DNA from: Blastococcus sp. MG754426
GTDB taxonomy: Bacteria; Actinomycetota; Actinomycetes; Mycobacteriales; Geodermatophilaceae
NCBI RefSeq assembly: GCF_021699055.1
Contig: NZ_SSXC01000002.1
Location: 120,467 to 184,466, forward strand
DNA length: 64,000 nt
Direction of reading: 5' to 3'
The notes under the pieces were generated by a model. That model was not told the origin of the DNA and did no database searches. It saw only the letters and a program-made list of their open reading frames with translations. Below, piece after piece: positions 28,449-38,457 of this stretch. The position numbers and the translations under genes are program-made. Numbering within the stretch: position 1 is the stretch's first letter; every line of letters begins with the position of its first letter.

Positions 28449-29183
28449 TCACTGCGGCACGCCGGTGGCCGTCAGCTCGGGCTCACCGCGCACGGTCCGC
28501 CGCCTGCCGGTGACGAAGGGCAACCGCCGCGGTCCCGGCCGCACCGCCCAGGTGAGCGCCACGAGCACGAGCTCGGTGAGCAGCGCCAGCGCCGCGATGA
28601 CGATCGCCCCGGCGATGATCAGCCCGTAGTCCTGCTGCCCGAAGCCGAGGTTCACCACCCGGCCCAGCCCGCCCCCGCCGACGAGGGCGGCGAGCCCCGC
28701 CGTGGCGACCACCTGCACGGCGGCGGTGCGCACGCCGGTCATCACCAGGGGCAGCGCGAGCGGGAGCTCGACCCGGCGCAGCACCTGACCGCGGGTCATG
28801 CCCATGGCCCGCGCCGCCTCTCGGACGTCGCCGTCCACCCCGCGGAAGCCGACGTAGGTGTTGGTGAGGATGGGCGGGAAGGCGAAGACGGCGAGGGCGA
28901 TGGCGGTGGCGCGGTTGCCGAAGCCGATCGGGCTGACCGCGAAGAGGGTGAGCAGGGCGAGGGTCGGGACCGCCCGGCTCACGTTCGAGAGGACGACGAC
29001 CGCGCCCCCGCCCCGCCCGCTCGTGCCCAGCGCGATGCCCAGCGGGAGGGCCAGGACCAGCGCGGCGAGGACGGCGATCCCCGAGACGGCCAGGTGCTCC
29101 ACGAGCAGGTCCAGGAGCCCGCCGGGCCGGGTCCAGTTGAACGGGTCGTTGAGGTAGACGACGGCGTCGCCGAAGCCGGTCAC
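28449..29183 (-). CDS. osmoprotectant ABC transporter permease (OpuCB/D-like)
   Basis: The 244-residue protein has six or so membrane helices and the binding-protein-dependent transport signature VREAARAMGMTRGQVLRRVELPLALPLV (EAA loop). It also has VATAGLAALVGGGGLGRVVNLGF, typical of ProW/OpuC permeases. Its GTG overlaps the stop of the preceding permease (GTGA), so the two permeases are coupled. The start at 29183 is preferred over one six codons earlier for that reason. Confidence 0.88.
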   Translation of the reverse strand: MTGFGDAVVYLNDPFNWTRPGGLLDLLVEHLAVSGIAVLAALVLALPLGIALGTSGRGGGAVVVLSNVSRAVPTLALLTLFAVSPIGFGNRATAIALAVFAFPPILTNTYVGFRGVDGDVREAARAMGMTRGQVLRRVELPLALPLVMTGVRTAAVQVVATAGLAALVGGGGLGRVVNLGFGQQDYGLIIAGAIVIAALALLTELVLVALTWAVRPGPRRLPFVTGRRRTVRGEPELTATGVPQ

Positions 29184-29890
29184 GACCGCACCCTCGCCCA
29201 CGGCGTGAGCAGCCGCTCCGCACCGGCCAGCAGGAGGTCGGCGAAGAGCGCCAGCAGCACGCAGCCGACCGCCCCGGTGACGATCTCCGCCCGGTAGAAG
29301 TTCGAGTTGAAGCCGCCGAAGATGAGCTGCCCGAGCCCGCCGTGCCCGACCAGCACCCCGACCGTGGTGAGGGCGACGGTGGACACCGTGGCGATGCGCA
29401 GCCCCGCCATGAAGGCCGGCAGCGCCAGCGGGAGGTCGATCTGCCAGAACAGGCGGAAGCGGCCGTAGCCCATGCCCTGGGCTGCCTCCCGGACGTCACC
29501 GGGCACGCCCTGGAGCCCGGTCAGGAAGTTGCGCACCAGGATCACCAGCGAGTAGACGACCAGCCCGACCAGCACCGTCGTCGCCGTCAGCCCGGTGAAC
29601 GGGAAGATCAGCGCGAACATCGCCAGCGACGGGATCGTGTAGACGATCGAGGAGAGGCCCAGCACCGGGGCGGCCAGCCACCGCACGCGGCGGGCGAGCA
29701 GCGCCAGCGGCAGCGCGATCAGCGCCCCGAGGACGACGGCGGCGACGGTGAGCCTGACGTGCTCGCCCAGGTACCGCAGAATGGTGTCCCAGTTCTCGAC
29801 CACGTACGAGGCGTCGAACCAGGGGTTCGGCGCCGCGTCCGCAGCCTGCACCGCGGACGTCCCCGCTCCAGCGCTCAGCACCGGGCGCAC
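29180..29890 (-). CDS. osmoprotectant ABC transporter permease (OpuCD/B-like)
   Basis: The 236-residue permease has an N-terminal periplasmic-side segment (WFDASYVVENWDTILRYLGEH), about six helices, the EAA loop VREAAQGMGYGRFRLFWQIDLPLALP and TVGVLVGHGGLGQLIFGGF. It is the first gene of the minus-strand half of the transporter. It starts 17 nt from the divergent ATPase start, so its -10 candidate (TAGCGT at 29912-29917) lies within the first codons of the ATPase gene. Confidence 0.88.
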   Translation of the reverse strand: MRPVLSAGAGTSAVQAADAAPNPWFDASYVVENWDTILRYLGEHVRLTVAAVVLGALIALPLALLARRVRWLAAPVLGLSSIVYTIPSLAMFALIFPFTGLTATTVLVGLVVYSLVILVRNFLTGLQGVPGDVREAAQGMGYGRFRLFWQIDLPLALPAFMAGLRIATVSTVALTTVGVLVGHGGLGQLIFGGFNSNFYRAEIVTGAVGCVLLALFADLLLAGAERLLTPWARVRS

Positions 29891-29907
29891 CCCAGGAGGA
29901 CCACGCC

Positions 29908-31098
29908 GTGGACGCTACTGCGCACACTCCCCCGTCCGCGAGCGCGTCCGGCGAGGCGGTGGAGATCCGGCTGGAGGGCGTCAGCAAGGTCTACGCCGAC
30001 GGCACCGTCGGCGTGGCCGAGCTCGACCTCACCTTCGCCGCGGGCGAGCTGACCGTCCTGGTCGGCCCCTCCGGCTGCGGCAAGACGACCACGATGAAGA
30101 TGATCAACCGGATCATCGAGCCGACGACCGGCCGCATCGTCATCGGCCAGGACGACGTCACCCGCGCCGACCCGGTGCGGATGCGCCGCCGCATCGGCTA
30201 CGTGATCCAGAACGTCGGGCTCTTCCCGCACCAGACCATCCGCGCGAACGTCGGCACCGTCCCCCGCCTGCTCGGCTGGGGGACGGCCGAGATCCGGGCG
30301 CGGGTCGACGAGCTGCTCGCCACCGTCGGCCTGGACCCGGCCGTGCACGGCGACCGCTACCCCGGGCAGCTCTCCGGCGGGCAGCGCCAGCGGGCGGGCG
30401 TGGCCCGGGCGCTCGCCGCCGACCCCCCGGTGCTGCTGATGGACGAGCCGTTCTCGGCCGTCGACCCGGTGGTGCGCGAGCGGTTGCAGGCGGAGTTCCT
30501 GCGGCTGCAGTCCACGGTGCGCAAGACGATCGTCTTCGTCACCCACGACATCGAGGAGGCCGTGCGCATCGGCGACCGGATCGCGGTGATGAGCCACGGC
30601 GGCCGGGTGGAGCAGTTCGCCACGCCCGCCGACCTGCTGGGCCGGCCGGCGAACGACTTCGTGGCCGACTTCGTCGGTGCCGACCGCGGCCTCAAGCGGC
30701 TGGCCGTCACCGGGATCGACGCAGCGGACCTGGAGCACCCACCGGTCCTGCACGCCGACGACGGCCTGGCCGACGCGCGGGCGGCGCTGCAGCGCTCCGG
30801 CGCGCGCTGGGCGGTGGTGCTCGACGGCGCCGACCGCCTGCACGGCTGGCTCTCGCCCGACCGCGCCGGCGGCAGCGGCACCGTCGGTGCCGCGGCCCGG
30901 CGGATGGAGGCCTGGGTGCCCCGTGAGGCGTCGCTGAAGACGGCGTTCGCCACGATGCTCCAGCACGAGGCCGGGTGGGTCGCCGTGCTCGACGGCGACC
31001 AGTTCCTCGGCGTCCTCACCCCCGAGTCGCTGCACTCGGCGCTGCGCCGCTCCGTGGAGGGCCGGGCCCCCGAGACCGCCGGCGCCGCCTCCGCCTAG
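29908..31098 (+). CDS. osmoprotectant ABC transporter ATP-binding protein with CBS-like tail
   Basis: The 396-residue ATPase has Walker A GPSGCGKTTTMK at about 52-63, the Q-loop GYVIQNVGLFPHQTI, signature LSGGQRQRAGVARAL, Walker B VLLMDEPFSAVDP and the switch His (FVTHDIEEAV). A C-terminal region of about 130 residues resembles the degenerate tandem CBS of ProV/OpuA-type ATPases (SGARWAVVLDGADRLHGWL; EAGWVAVLDGDQFLGVLTPESL), which in OpuA senses ionic strength or c-di-AMP. The GTG has an AGGAGGA site. It is divergent from its permeases and ends in a CTAG shared with the convergent reductase gene. Confidence 0.9.
   Translation: MDATAHTPPSASASGEAVEIRLEGVSKVYADGTVGVAELDLTFAAGELTVLVGPSGCGKTTTMKMINRIIEPTTGRIVIGQDDVTRADPVRMRRRIGYVIQNVGLFPHQTIRANVGTVPRLLGWGTAEIRARVDELLATVGLDPAVHGDRYPGQLSGGQRQRAGVARALAADPPVLLMDEPFSAVDPVVRERLQAEFLRLQSTVRKTIVFVTHDIEEAVRIGDRIAVMSHGGRVEQFATPADLLGRPANDFVADFVGADRGLKRLAVTGIDAADLEHPPVLHADDGLADARAALQRSGARWAVVLDGADRLHGWLSPDRAGGSGTVGAAARRMEAWVPREASLKTAFATMLQHEAGWVAVLDGDQFLGVLTPESLHSALRRSVEGRAPETAGAASA
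29912..29917 (-). promoter_or_regulatory. -10 candidate (TAGCGT) of the osmoprotectant permease operon
   Basis: On the minus strand TAGCGT lies 21 nt before the GTG at 29890, giving a leader of about 14 nt. It overlaps codons 2-4 of the divergent ATPase gene. Confidence 0.4.
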
Positions 31099-31640
31099 CG
31101 GGGCCGGTCCTCCAGCAGCGGGCCGACCACCCGGTACCGGGCGGTGACGAAGGACCCGGTGGCGGCGGCCTGGACCAGCTCGAGGTCCAGCCGCCGCGGC
31201 AGCAGCGGCCGCCCCGCGCCGAGGGTCACCGGCGCGATCGAGACGACGACCTCGTCGAGCAGGCCGGCCTCGGCGAACTGGCCGGCGAGGTCTCCCCCGC
31301 CGACCAGCCACAGCTCCCGGTCCCCCGCCGCGGCGGTCATCTCGGCGTGCACGGTGCGGACGTCGCCGGAGGTGAACCGGACGTCGCCGCCGGCCACCGG
31401 CAGCTCCCGGTGGGTCATCACCCACGTGGGCAGCTCGTAGGGCCACGGCTTGCCGGGCTCGTGCGCGAGGACCCACTCGTAGGTCGTCGACCCCATCACC
31501 ATGGCGCCGACCCGGGCCATGAAGGCGTCGAAGTCCAGGTCGCCGGCGTCGCCGCCCTTCTGGCGGAACAGCCAGTCCAGCGAGTCGTCCGGGTCGGCGA
31601 TGAAGCCGTCGAGGGTGGTGGCGGTGTGGTAGGTCAGCAC
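31095..31640 (-). CDS. dihydrofolate reductase family protein (RibD C-terminal domain)
   Basis: The 181-residue protein is a stand-alone RibD_C/DHFR-like reductase. It opens with LTYHTATTLDGFIADPDDSLDWL and has DFDAFMARVGAMVMGSTTYEWV and WLVGGGDLAGQFAEAGLLDEVVVSIAPVTLGAG. The family uses NADPH; true substrates are mostly unknown and it is not the housekeeping DHFR. Its GTG lies inside the end of the AraC-DinB gene (overlap 7 nt), so the two are translationally coupled. Its stop shares the palindrome CTAG with the stop of the convergent ABC ATPase gene. Confidence 0.85.
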   Translation of the reverse strand: MLTYHTATTLDGFIADPDDSLDWLFRQKGGDAGDLDFDAFMARVGAMVMGSTTYEWVLAHEPGKPWPYELPTWVMTHRELPVAGGDVRFTSGDVRTVHAEMTAAAGDRELWLVGGGDLAGQFAEAGLLDEVVVSIAPVTLGAGRPLLPRRLDLELVQAAATGSFVTARYRVVGPLLEDRPR

Positions 31641-32560
31641 GGAGTGCCTCCAGGGATCTCGCCGCGGCGTGCGCGGAGCCAGAGGATGGGGTCGCCGGTT
31701 CCGGCGTCGTGGCCGGCCGTCCGCAGCAGGTGCCGCACCAGCTGGCGCCGGTGGGCCGAGTAGGTGAGCACGTGGGCGACGACGCTGCTGAGCACGAAGC
31801 TCTCCGGCGGGTCGCAGAGGGCGTCGACCAGCCGGTCGTCCCAGCCGCCGCGCCGGTCGACGTCGCGCACCGTGGCCAGCCAGCGGGGCGCCACGGCGTC
31901 GTGCCGCGCCAGCAGCGCCGCCGGGTCGGGGTCCGCGGCCCGGTCGGGGGTGTCGCGGCCCTCGATCGAGGCGAGCCAGACCTCCACCGTGAAGACCAGG
32001 TGCTCGAGCACGGTCTGCACGGACTCCTCGGGGCCGTCCCAGGGCAGGACGACGAGGCCCGGCAGCCGCCGCGCCCGGAGCTCCTCGCCGGTCAGCCCCT
32101 TCGCCACGTCGAGGAGGTGGCGGGTGTCGTCGAGGTCGTGGGCCACCAGCTGCTCGGTGAGCGGGTTCATCGCGTGCTCCGTGCTCTGCACCCACAGCGA
32201 GGTGGGTGGGTGGAAGTGGATGCCGTTGGGCGCCGGCAGCCAGTGGCCGGAGCCGGGGTCGGCCGCGCTCGGCGGGCGGCCGTAGGCGCGGGTGAAGGCC
32301 CGGCTGAACCCCTCCACCGACTCGTAGCCCGCCGCCCACGCCGCGTCGGTGACGCTGCTCCCCTGCTGCAGCTGCCAGGCCGCGCGTTCCAGCATCACCC
32401 GCCGCCGCATCGCCACCGGCGCCTCGCCGGCGTCGCGGGACAGCGTCCGGCTGAAGTGGAAGGGCGAGGCGTAGGCGTCGCCGGCCATCTCGGCCAGGGT
32501 GTGGTTGCCCTCGTCCAGCACCGCGTCGAGCAGCTCGCGGAGCCGGTCACGTCCCGTCAT
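31634..32560 (-). CDS. AraC-type regulator fused to a DinB-like domain
   Basis: The 308-residue protein begins with an AraC/XylS double helix-turn-helix (about 8-105: HTLAEMAGDAYASPFHFSRTL; VTDAAWAAGYESVEGFSRAF). It continues into a DinB-type four-helix bundle (about 130-285: EHLVFTVEVWLASIEG; HVLTYSAHRRQLVRHLL) with His residues placed as in metal-binding DinB proteins. The usual N-terminal ligand domain of AraC proteins is absent, so the C-terminal bundle is probably the sensor. It probably controls itself and the coupled reductase. A CACCCT hexamer 6 nt before the ATG suggests a leaderless start. Confidence 0.85.
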   Translation of the reverse strand: MTGRDRLRELLDAVLDEGNHTLAEMAGDAYASPFHFSRTLSRDAGEAPVAMRRRVMLERAAWQLQQGSSVTDAAWAAGYESVEGFSRAFTRAYGRPPSAADPGSGHWLPAPNGIHFHPPTSLWVQSTEHAMNPLTEQLVAHDLDDTRHLLDVAKGLTGEELRARRLPGLVVLPWDGPEESVQTVLEHLVFTVEVWLASIEGRDTPDRAADPDPAALLARHDAVAPRWLATVRDVDRRGGWDDRLVDALCDPPESFVLSSVVAHVLTYSAHRRQLVRHLLRTAGHDAGTGDPILWLRARRGEIPGGTPC

Positions 32561-32566
32561 GGGACC

Positions 32567-32572
32567 AGGGTG
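32567..32572 (-). promoter_or_regulatory. leaderless-type -10 (CACCCT) of the AraC-DinB gene
   Basis: CACCCT, 6 nt, then ATG at 32560. This is a weaker -10 than most of the set. Confidence 0.4.
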
Positions 32573-32620
32573 GCGGTTCGGCCGGTGCGCGTGCTTGACC
32601 GTTCTTGCGCGGCGGCCCGG

Positions 32621-33136
32621 CTACGCGGCCACCCCGGGCGACGGGTCGTCGTCGGCCGAGCCGGGCGGGACGCGGCAGGCGGACTCCAGCAGCAGCGCCG
32701 CGGCGACCAGGGCGAGGGCGGCCAGCAGGCCCAGCACCGCGGTCACCGTGTCGCTCCCGGCGGCCTGCAGCCGGCCGACAGCGGGGCCCGCGTAGGCGAG
32801 CACGCCGAGCCAGACGCCGGCGAAGACCGCGCCCACGTACGCGCTGGCCTGGGCCAGCACCGCGAGCCGGGCGACCAGCATCGGCTCGACCGGGCGGACG
32901 CCCGCGGCGTCCCGCCCGGTGGGGCCGCGCCCCGCCCGCGCCTCGCGCAGCGCGTGCAACCGGCTGCGCAGGACCCGCGCACCCAGCGCCTCGGCCAGCG
33001 CCAGGACGGCGAGCGGCGCCGGCAGCCACCAGCGCAGCGGCGGCAGGTCCCCGTACCAGGCCCGCACCAGCACCCACGCGGCGAGCGCGAACCCGAGCGC
33101 GAGGACGGCGAGGTCGCGGCGGCGGACGGGGGCCAC
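32621..33136 (-). CDS. DUF3180 family membrane protein
   Basis: The 171-residue protein has four membrane segments in two pairs (about 10-28, 37-52, 88-108 and 130-148), separated by a basic loop (RSRLHALREARAGRGPTGRDA). The second pair begins PMLVARLAVLAQASAYVGAVFAGVW, typical of DUF3180. It follows folK by 3 nt and closes the fol operon, as Rv3605c does in mycobacteria. Function is unknown. The ~60 nt after its stop show no clear terminator. Confidence 0.85.
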   Translation of the reverse strand: MAPVRRRDLAVLALGFALAAWVLVRAWYGDLPPLRWWLPAPLAVLALAEALGARVLRSRLHALREARAGRGPTGRDAAGVRPVEPMLVARLAVLAQASAYVGAVFAGVWLGVLAYAGPAVGRLQAAGSDTVTAVLGLLAALALVAAALLLESACRVPPGSADDDPSPGVAA

Positions 33137-33139
33137 GGC

Positions 33140-33646
33140 CTAGTGGAGGTGGTCCCAGCGCACGACCGCCGCCACCTCGGCGGGGTCGAGCGCGGCCACC
33201 AGGTCGGTCACCCGGCCGCGGCCGGGCAGCACCGCGGTCGGGTCCAGCGTCGCCCACGGGACCAGCACGAACGCCCGCTCGTGCGCCCGGGGGTGCGGCA
33301 GGGTCAGCGCGGGGTCGTCGGAGAGGACCGGCGCGCCGTCGTCCCCCGTCACCGCGACCACGTCGACGTCGAGGGTGCGGGCGCCCCAGCGGACCTCGCG
33401 GGTGCGGCCGGCGGCCGCCTCCAGCTCGTGCGCCCGCGCCAGCCAGCCGGTGGCGTCGCGGTCGCCGCGGACGACGGCGACCGCGTTCAGGTACGGCGGC
33501 TGCTCGACCGGCCCCCACGGCGGGGTCTCGTACAGCGTGGAGCGCGCGACCAGCACGCCGTCGTCCTTGAGCGCGGTGAGCGCGCTGCGCAGGGCCAGCG
33601 CACGGTCGCCGAGGTTGGCGCCCAGGGAGAGGACGGCCCGGGTCAT
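33140..33646 (-). CDS. folK: 2-amino-4-hydroxy-6-hydroxymethyldihydropteridine pyrophosphokinase
   Basis: The 168-residue HPPK transfers pyrophosphate to the pterin. Motifs are AVLSLGANLGDRALALRSAL, LYETPPWGPVEQPPYLNAV, RTREVRWGARTLDVDVVAV (RxxxRWxxRxxDxDxL type) and HPRAHERAFVLVPWA. Its ATG overlaps the folB stop (ATGA). Order folE-folP-folB-folK matches mycobacteria. Confidence 0.95.
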   Translation of the reverse strand: MTRAVLSLGANLGDRALALRSALTALKDDGVLVARSTLYETPPWGPVEQPPYLNAVAVVRGDRDATGWLARAHELEAAAGRTREVRWGARTLDVDVVAVTGDDGAPVLSDDPALTLPHPRAHERAFVLVPWATLDPTAVLPGRGRVTDLVAALDPAEVAAVVRWDHLH

Positions 33647-34011
33647 CGGCGGTCGCGCCGGATGGTGACGACGACGTCGTCGAACGGCACCCCGAGCTCC
33701 GCCTCGGGCTTGTGGACGGTGATCTCCACCGCGTCCACCAGCTCGTCGGCGAGGCAGACGTCGGCCAGCCGCTGCGCGAGGGTCTCCAGCAGGCTGACCG
33801 GCTCCCCCGCCAGCACGCGGTGCAGCCGCTGCGCCAGGTCGGCGTAGTTGACCGTGCGGGCCAGGTCGTCGGTCGCCGCGGCCGCGGAGGTGTCGAGCTC
33901 GAGGACGGCGTCGACGCGGAACACCTGGCCCCGCTCGCGCTCGAAGTCGTAGACCCCGTGGTGGGCGTGGGCGCGGATGCCGCGGACGGCGATGCGGTCA
34001 GGGGTGGCCAC
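33643..34011 (-). CDS. folB: dihydroneopterin aldolase
   Basis: The 122-residue enzyme cleaves dihydroneopterin. It shows RIAVRGIRAHAHHGVYDFERERGQVF with the family's HGV, VNYADLAQRLHRVL, VSLLETLAQRLADVCL (active-site Glu) and VEITVHKPEAELGVPFDDVVV with the catalytic Lys. The GTG at 34011 overlaps the folP 3' end by 14 nt. Confidence 0.94.
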   Translation of the reverse strand: MATPDRIAVRGIRAHAHHGVYDFERERGQVFRVDAVLELDTSAAAATDDLARTVNYADLAQRLHRVLAGEPVSLLETLAQRLADVCLADELVDAVEITVHKPEAELGVPFDDVVVTIRRDRR

Positions 34012-34858
34012 GGCCGGCTCCTCTCGCCGCGCGGACGGCGGCCACCGTGCGGACGGCGTCCACCGAGGCACCGGCGTCGTGGACGCGCACGCCCCACGCG
34101 CCGGCCTCCGCGGCGAGCACCGTGGTGGCCAGGGTGGCGGCGTCGCGCTCCTCGGCCGGGCGGGGCTGCCCGTCGGGCCCGGCGAGCAGCTTGCCGAGGA
34201 AGGTCTTGCGGGAGGCGCCGACGAGCACGGGCAGGCCGACGGCGACGAGGCGGTCCAGCCCGGCCAGCAGCGCCCAGTTGTGCTCGGCACGCTTGGCGAA
34301 GCCGAGCCCGGGGTCGAGCACCAGCTGCGCGGGTGCCACGCCGGCGGCCACGACGTCCTCCACCCGGGCGGTCAGCTCGGCGCACACCTCCGTGACGACG
34401 TCGCCGTACTGCGCCGCCGCGTACATCTCGCGGCTGTGCCCGCGCCAGTGCATGAGCACCCACGGCACGCCCGACTCGGCGACCAGGTCGGCCATGTTCT
34501 TGTCCGCGAGCCCGCCGCTGACGTCGTTGACCAGCACCGCGCCCGCGCGCAGCGCCGCCTCGGCCACCTCGGCGCGGGTGGTGTCGACGCTGGTGCGCAC
34601 CCCCGCGGCGGAGAGCTCGCGGATCACCGGGAGCACGCGGCGGCACTCCTCGTCGGCGTCGACCCGGTCGGCGCCCGGCCGGGTGGACTCCCCGCCGACG
34701 TCGACGTAGTCCGCGCCCGCGGCGTGCATCGCCATCCCGTGCGCGATGGCGTCCGCCGGGTCGGCGAAGCAGCCGCCGTCGGAGAAGGAGTCCGGCGTGA
34801 CGTTGAGGACGCCCATCACCAGGCAGCGCCCCGGTCGCGGCAGCGCCGCCGGCGTCAC
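33998..34858 (-). CDS. folP: dihydropteroate synthase
   Basis: The 286-residue enzyme joins p-aminobenzoate to the pterin pyrophosphate and is the sulfonamide target. Signature regions are VMGVLNVTPDSFSDGG, ADYVDVGGESTRPGAD, VLVNDVSGG, LDPGLGFAKRAEHN, LVGASRKTFLGKLL and WGVRVHDAG. All expected catalytic loops are present, so it looks like the functional FolP1 type rather than the degenerate FolP2. It starts 13 nt after the folE stop. Confidence 0.95.
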   Translation of the reverse strand: MTPAALPRPGRCLVMGVLNVTPDSFSDGGCFADPADAIAHGMAMHAAGADYVDVGGESTRPGADRVDADEECRRVLPVIRELSAAGVRTSVDTTRAEVAEAALRAGAVLVNDVSGGLADKNMADLVAESGVPWVLMHWRGHSREMYAAAQYGDVVTEVCAELTARVEDVVAAGVAPAQLVLDPGLGFAKRAEHNWALLAGLDRLVAVGLPVLVGASRKTFLGKLLAGPDGQPRPAEERDAATLATTVLAAEAGAWGVRVHDAGASVDAVRTVAAVRAARGAGRGHP

Positions 34859-34871
34859 CGGTGCACCCCGC

Positions 34872-35489
34872 TCACCGGCCGAGGACGAGGCCCATCGCCT
34901 CGTTGCGGGTCGCCGCGTTGTCGCGGAAGATGCCGCGGACCGCGGAGGTGACCGTGGAGGAGCCGGGCTTGCGGATCCCGCGCATGGCCATGCACAGGTG
35001 CTCGGCGCGGATGACGACCAGCACGCCGCGCGGCTTGAGGGCGTCGTTGAGCGCGTCGGCGATCTGCCGGGTCATCCGCTCCTGCACCTGGGGGCGCCGG
35101 GCGTAGACCTCCACCAGCCGGGCCAGCTTGGACAGGCCGGTGACGCGCCCGTCCTCCCCGGGGATGTAGGCGACGTGCGCGACGCCGTGGAAGGGCACCA
35201 GGTGGTGCTCGCAGGTCGAGTACATCGGGATGTCCTTGACCAGCACCAGCTCGTCGTGGTCCTCGTCGAAGGTCGTCGCGAGGATGTCGAACGGGTCCTG
35301 CCAGAGACCGGCGAAGGTCTCCGCGTAGGCCCTGGCGACGCGGGCCGGGGTGTCCTGCAACCCCGGGCGGTCGGGGTCCTCCCCGACCGCGAGCAGCAGC
35401 TCGCGGATCGCCGCCGCGGCCCGCTCCTGGTCGACCCCGGGGGCCGGGGTCAGCAGCTGGTCCTCCGGCTCGGCCGGGATCTCGCTCAT
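34872..35489 (-). CDS. folE: GTP cyclohydrolase I
   Basis: The 205-residue enzyme opens GTP to dihydroneopterin triphosphate. The zinc/active-site motif is [21 protein letters not shown] with the second Cys later (EHLCMAMRG). [21 protein letters not shown] and [20 protein letters not shown] are standard FolE1A sequence. It starts 13 nt after the ftsH stop, so the folate genes appear co-transcribed with ftsH. The start [10 protein letters not shown] has only a weak ribosome site, consistent with coupling. Confidence 0.95.
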   Translation of the reverse strand: MSEIPAEPEDQLLTPAPGVDQERAAAAIRELLLAVGEDPDRPGLQDTPARVARAYAETFAGLWQDPFDILATTFDEDHDELVLVKDIPMYSTCEHHLVPFHGVAHVAYIPGEDGRVTGLSKLARLVEVYARRPQVQERMTRQIADALNDALKPRGVLVVIRAEHLCMAMRGIRKPGSSTVTSAVRGIFRDNAATRNEAMGLVLGR

Positions 35490-35502
35490 CGGTGGGCCCG
35501 GC

Positions 35503-37470
<1,968 letters not shown>

Positions 37471-37481
37471 ACACCGATGCC

Positions 37482-37510
37482 GGGCGCCGTGGGGCGCCCG
37501 TCGACCCTCC
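37482..37510 (-). promoter_or_regulatory. hairpin between distant ribosome site and ftsH start
   Basis: On the minus strand GGAGG (37510-37506) is followed by a 7-bp all-G/C hairpin (stem arms 37482-37488 and 37493-37499, loop of 4), and the ATG comes 11 nt later. No closer ribosome site or alternative in-frame start exists. Folding would shorten the spacing to about 17 nt. Confidence 0.4.
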
Positions 37511-37851
37511 TGATCGTCCCGGGGACGCCTCGAACGGCCCGGGTACGGACCCCGGCGCTCGGGTGCAGCGTCGTCGGGATCGACGGTACACCGGTGCACC
37601 TGTGGATCTCCTGCGCGCGAGCTGGCGACGCACCCGCCCGAGCGATGCCGTCGGCGCCCCGAGCGGGCGGCCGGAGGCTGCCCCGAGGGGCGCCGAGGAC
37701 GCGCCGGACGAGAGCCGGGCACGGCAACCCGGCCGCGGCACCCCGAGGCGAGCCGCCCCGCGAGGGTCGCGCCGGGTGACGGGCCCGGAGGGTCCTCACC
37801 CGGTGCGACGGGAGGGCTCAGCTCAGCAGGGGGACGGCACCTGGCCGCGGT
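37511..37851. other. non-coding stretch between hpt and ftsH
   Basis: This ~340-bp part of the hpt-ftsH gap holds no credible gene. A TACCGT on the minus strand (37583-37588) could be the ftsH -10, giving a leader of about 110 nt, but no -35 fits. An ATCCACA sequence lies near 37601-37607. Otherwise nothing was seen. Confidence 0.4.
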
Positions 37852-37868
37852 GCGGTCCGGAGGACCGC
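37852..37868 (-). terminator. terminator after hpt
   Basis: A 7-bp stem gcggtcc/ggaccgc with a 3-nt loop begins 4 nt beyond the hpt stop codon and precedes the long ftsH leader region. Confidence 0.55.
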
Positions 37869-37872
37869 GATC

Positions 37873-38457
37873 TCACGCGTACACCTCGGGCTTGAGCGTG
37901 CCGATGTAGGGCAGGTCGCGGTAGCGCTCGGCGTAGTCCAGGCCGTAGCCGACGACGAACTCGTTGGGGATGTCGAAGCCGACGTACCGGACCGGCACCT
38001 CGACCTTGACCGCGTCGGGCTTGCGCAGCAGCGCGCAGACCTCCAGCGACGCCGGTGACCGGCTGCCCAGGTTCTTCAGCAGCCAGGAGAGCGTCAGCCC
38101 GGAGTCGATGATGTCCTCGAGCACGAGCACGTGCTTGCCGGTGATGTCGCGGTCGAGGTCCTTGAGGATGCGCACGACACCCGAGGAGCTGGTGGAGGAC
38201 CCGTAGGACGAGACCGCCATGAACTCCATCTGGGTGGGCAGCTGGAGGGCGCGGGCGAAGTCGCTCATGAAGAGCACCGCGCCCTTGAGCACGCCGACGA
38301 GGAGAACCTCCCGGCCCGCGTAGTCGGCGGCGATGGTCGCGGCCAGCTCGGCGATCTTCTCGCGGATCTGCTCCTCGCTGAGCAGGACGTGGTCGATGTC
38401 CGGGCCGTAGCCGTGGTCGGGACCGAGTGCGCCGGGCGTGCTGGCAGGCTCCGTCAC
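37873..38457 (-). CDS. hpt: hypoxanthine phosphoribosyltransferase
   Basis: The 194-residue salvage enzyme converts hypoxanthine or guanine to nucleotides. The PRPP-binding motif is [38 protein letters not shown] and [27 protein letters not shown] (flexible loop and C-terminal core, read in parts) are typical. Its GTG overlaps the tilS stop by 4 nt. The zincin-tilS-hpt order, with ftsH next, is that of mycobacteria and many other bacteria (tilS-hpt-ftsH). Confidence 0.95.
   Translation of the reverse strand: MTEPASTPGALGPDHGYGPDIDHVLLSEEQIREKIAELAATIAADYAGREVLLVGVLKGAVLFMSDFARALQLPTQMEFMAVSSYGSSTSSSGVVRILKDLDRDITGKHVLVLEDIIDSGLTLSWLLKNLGSRSPASLEVCALLRKPDAVKVEVPVRYVGFDIPNEFVVGYGLDYAERYRDLPYIGTLKPEVYA

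Noticed and set aside
31095..31098. Overlap of ABC ATPase and reductase stops as a frameshift sign
   Set aside because: CTAG is palindromic and gives a normal stop on both strands; both proteins are full length.
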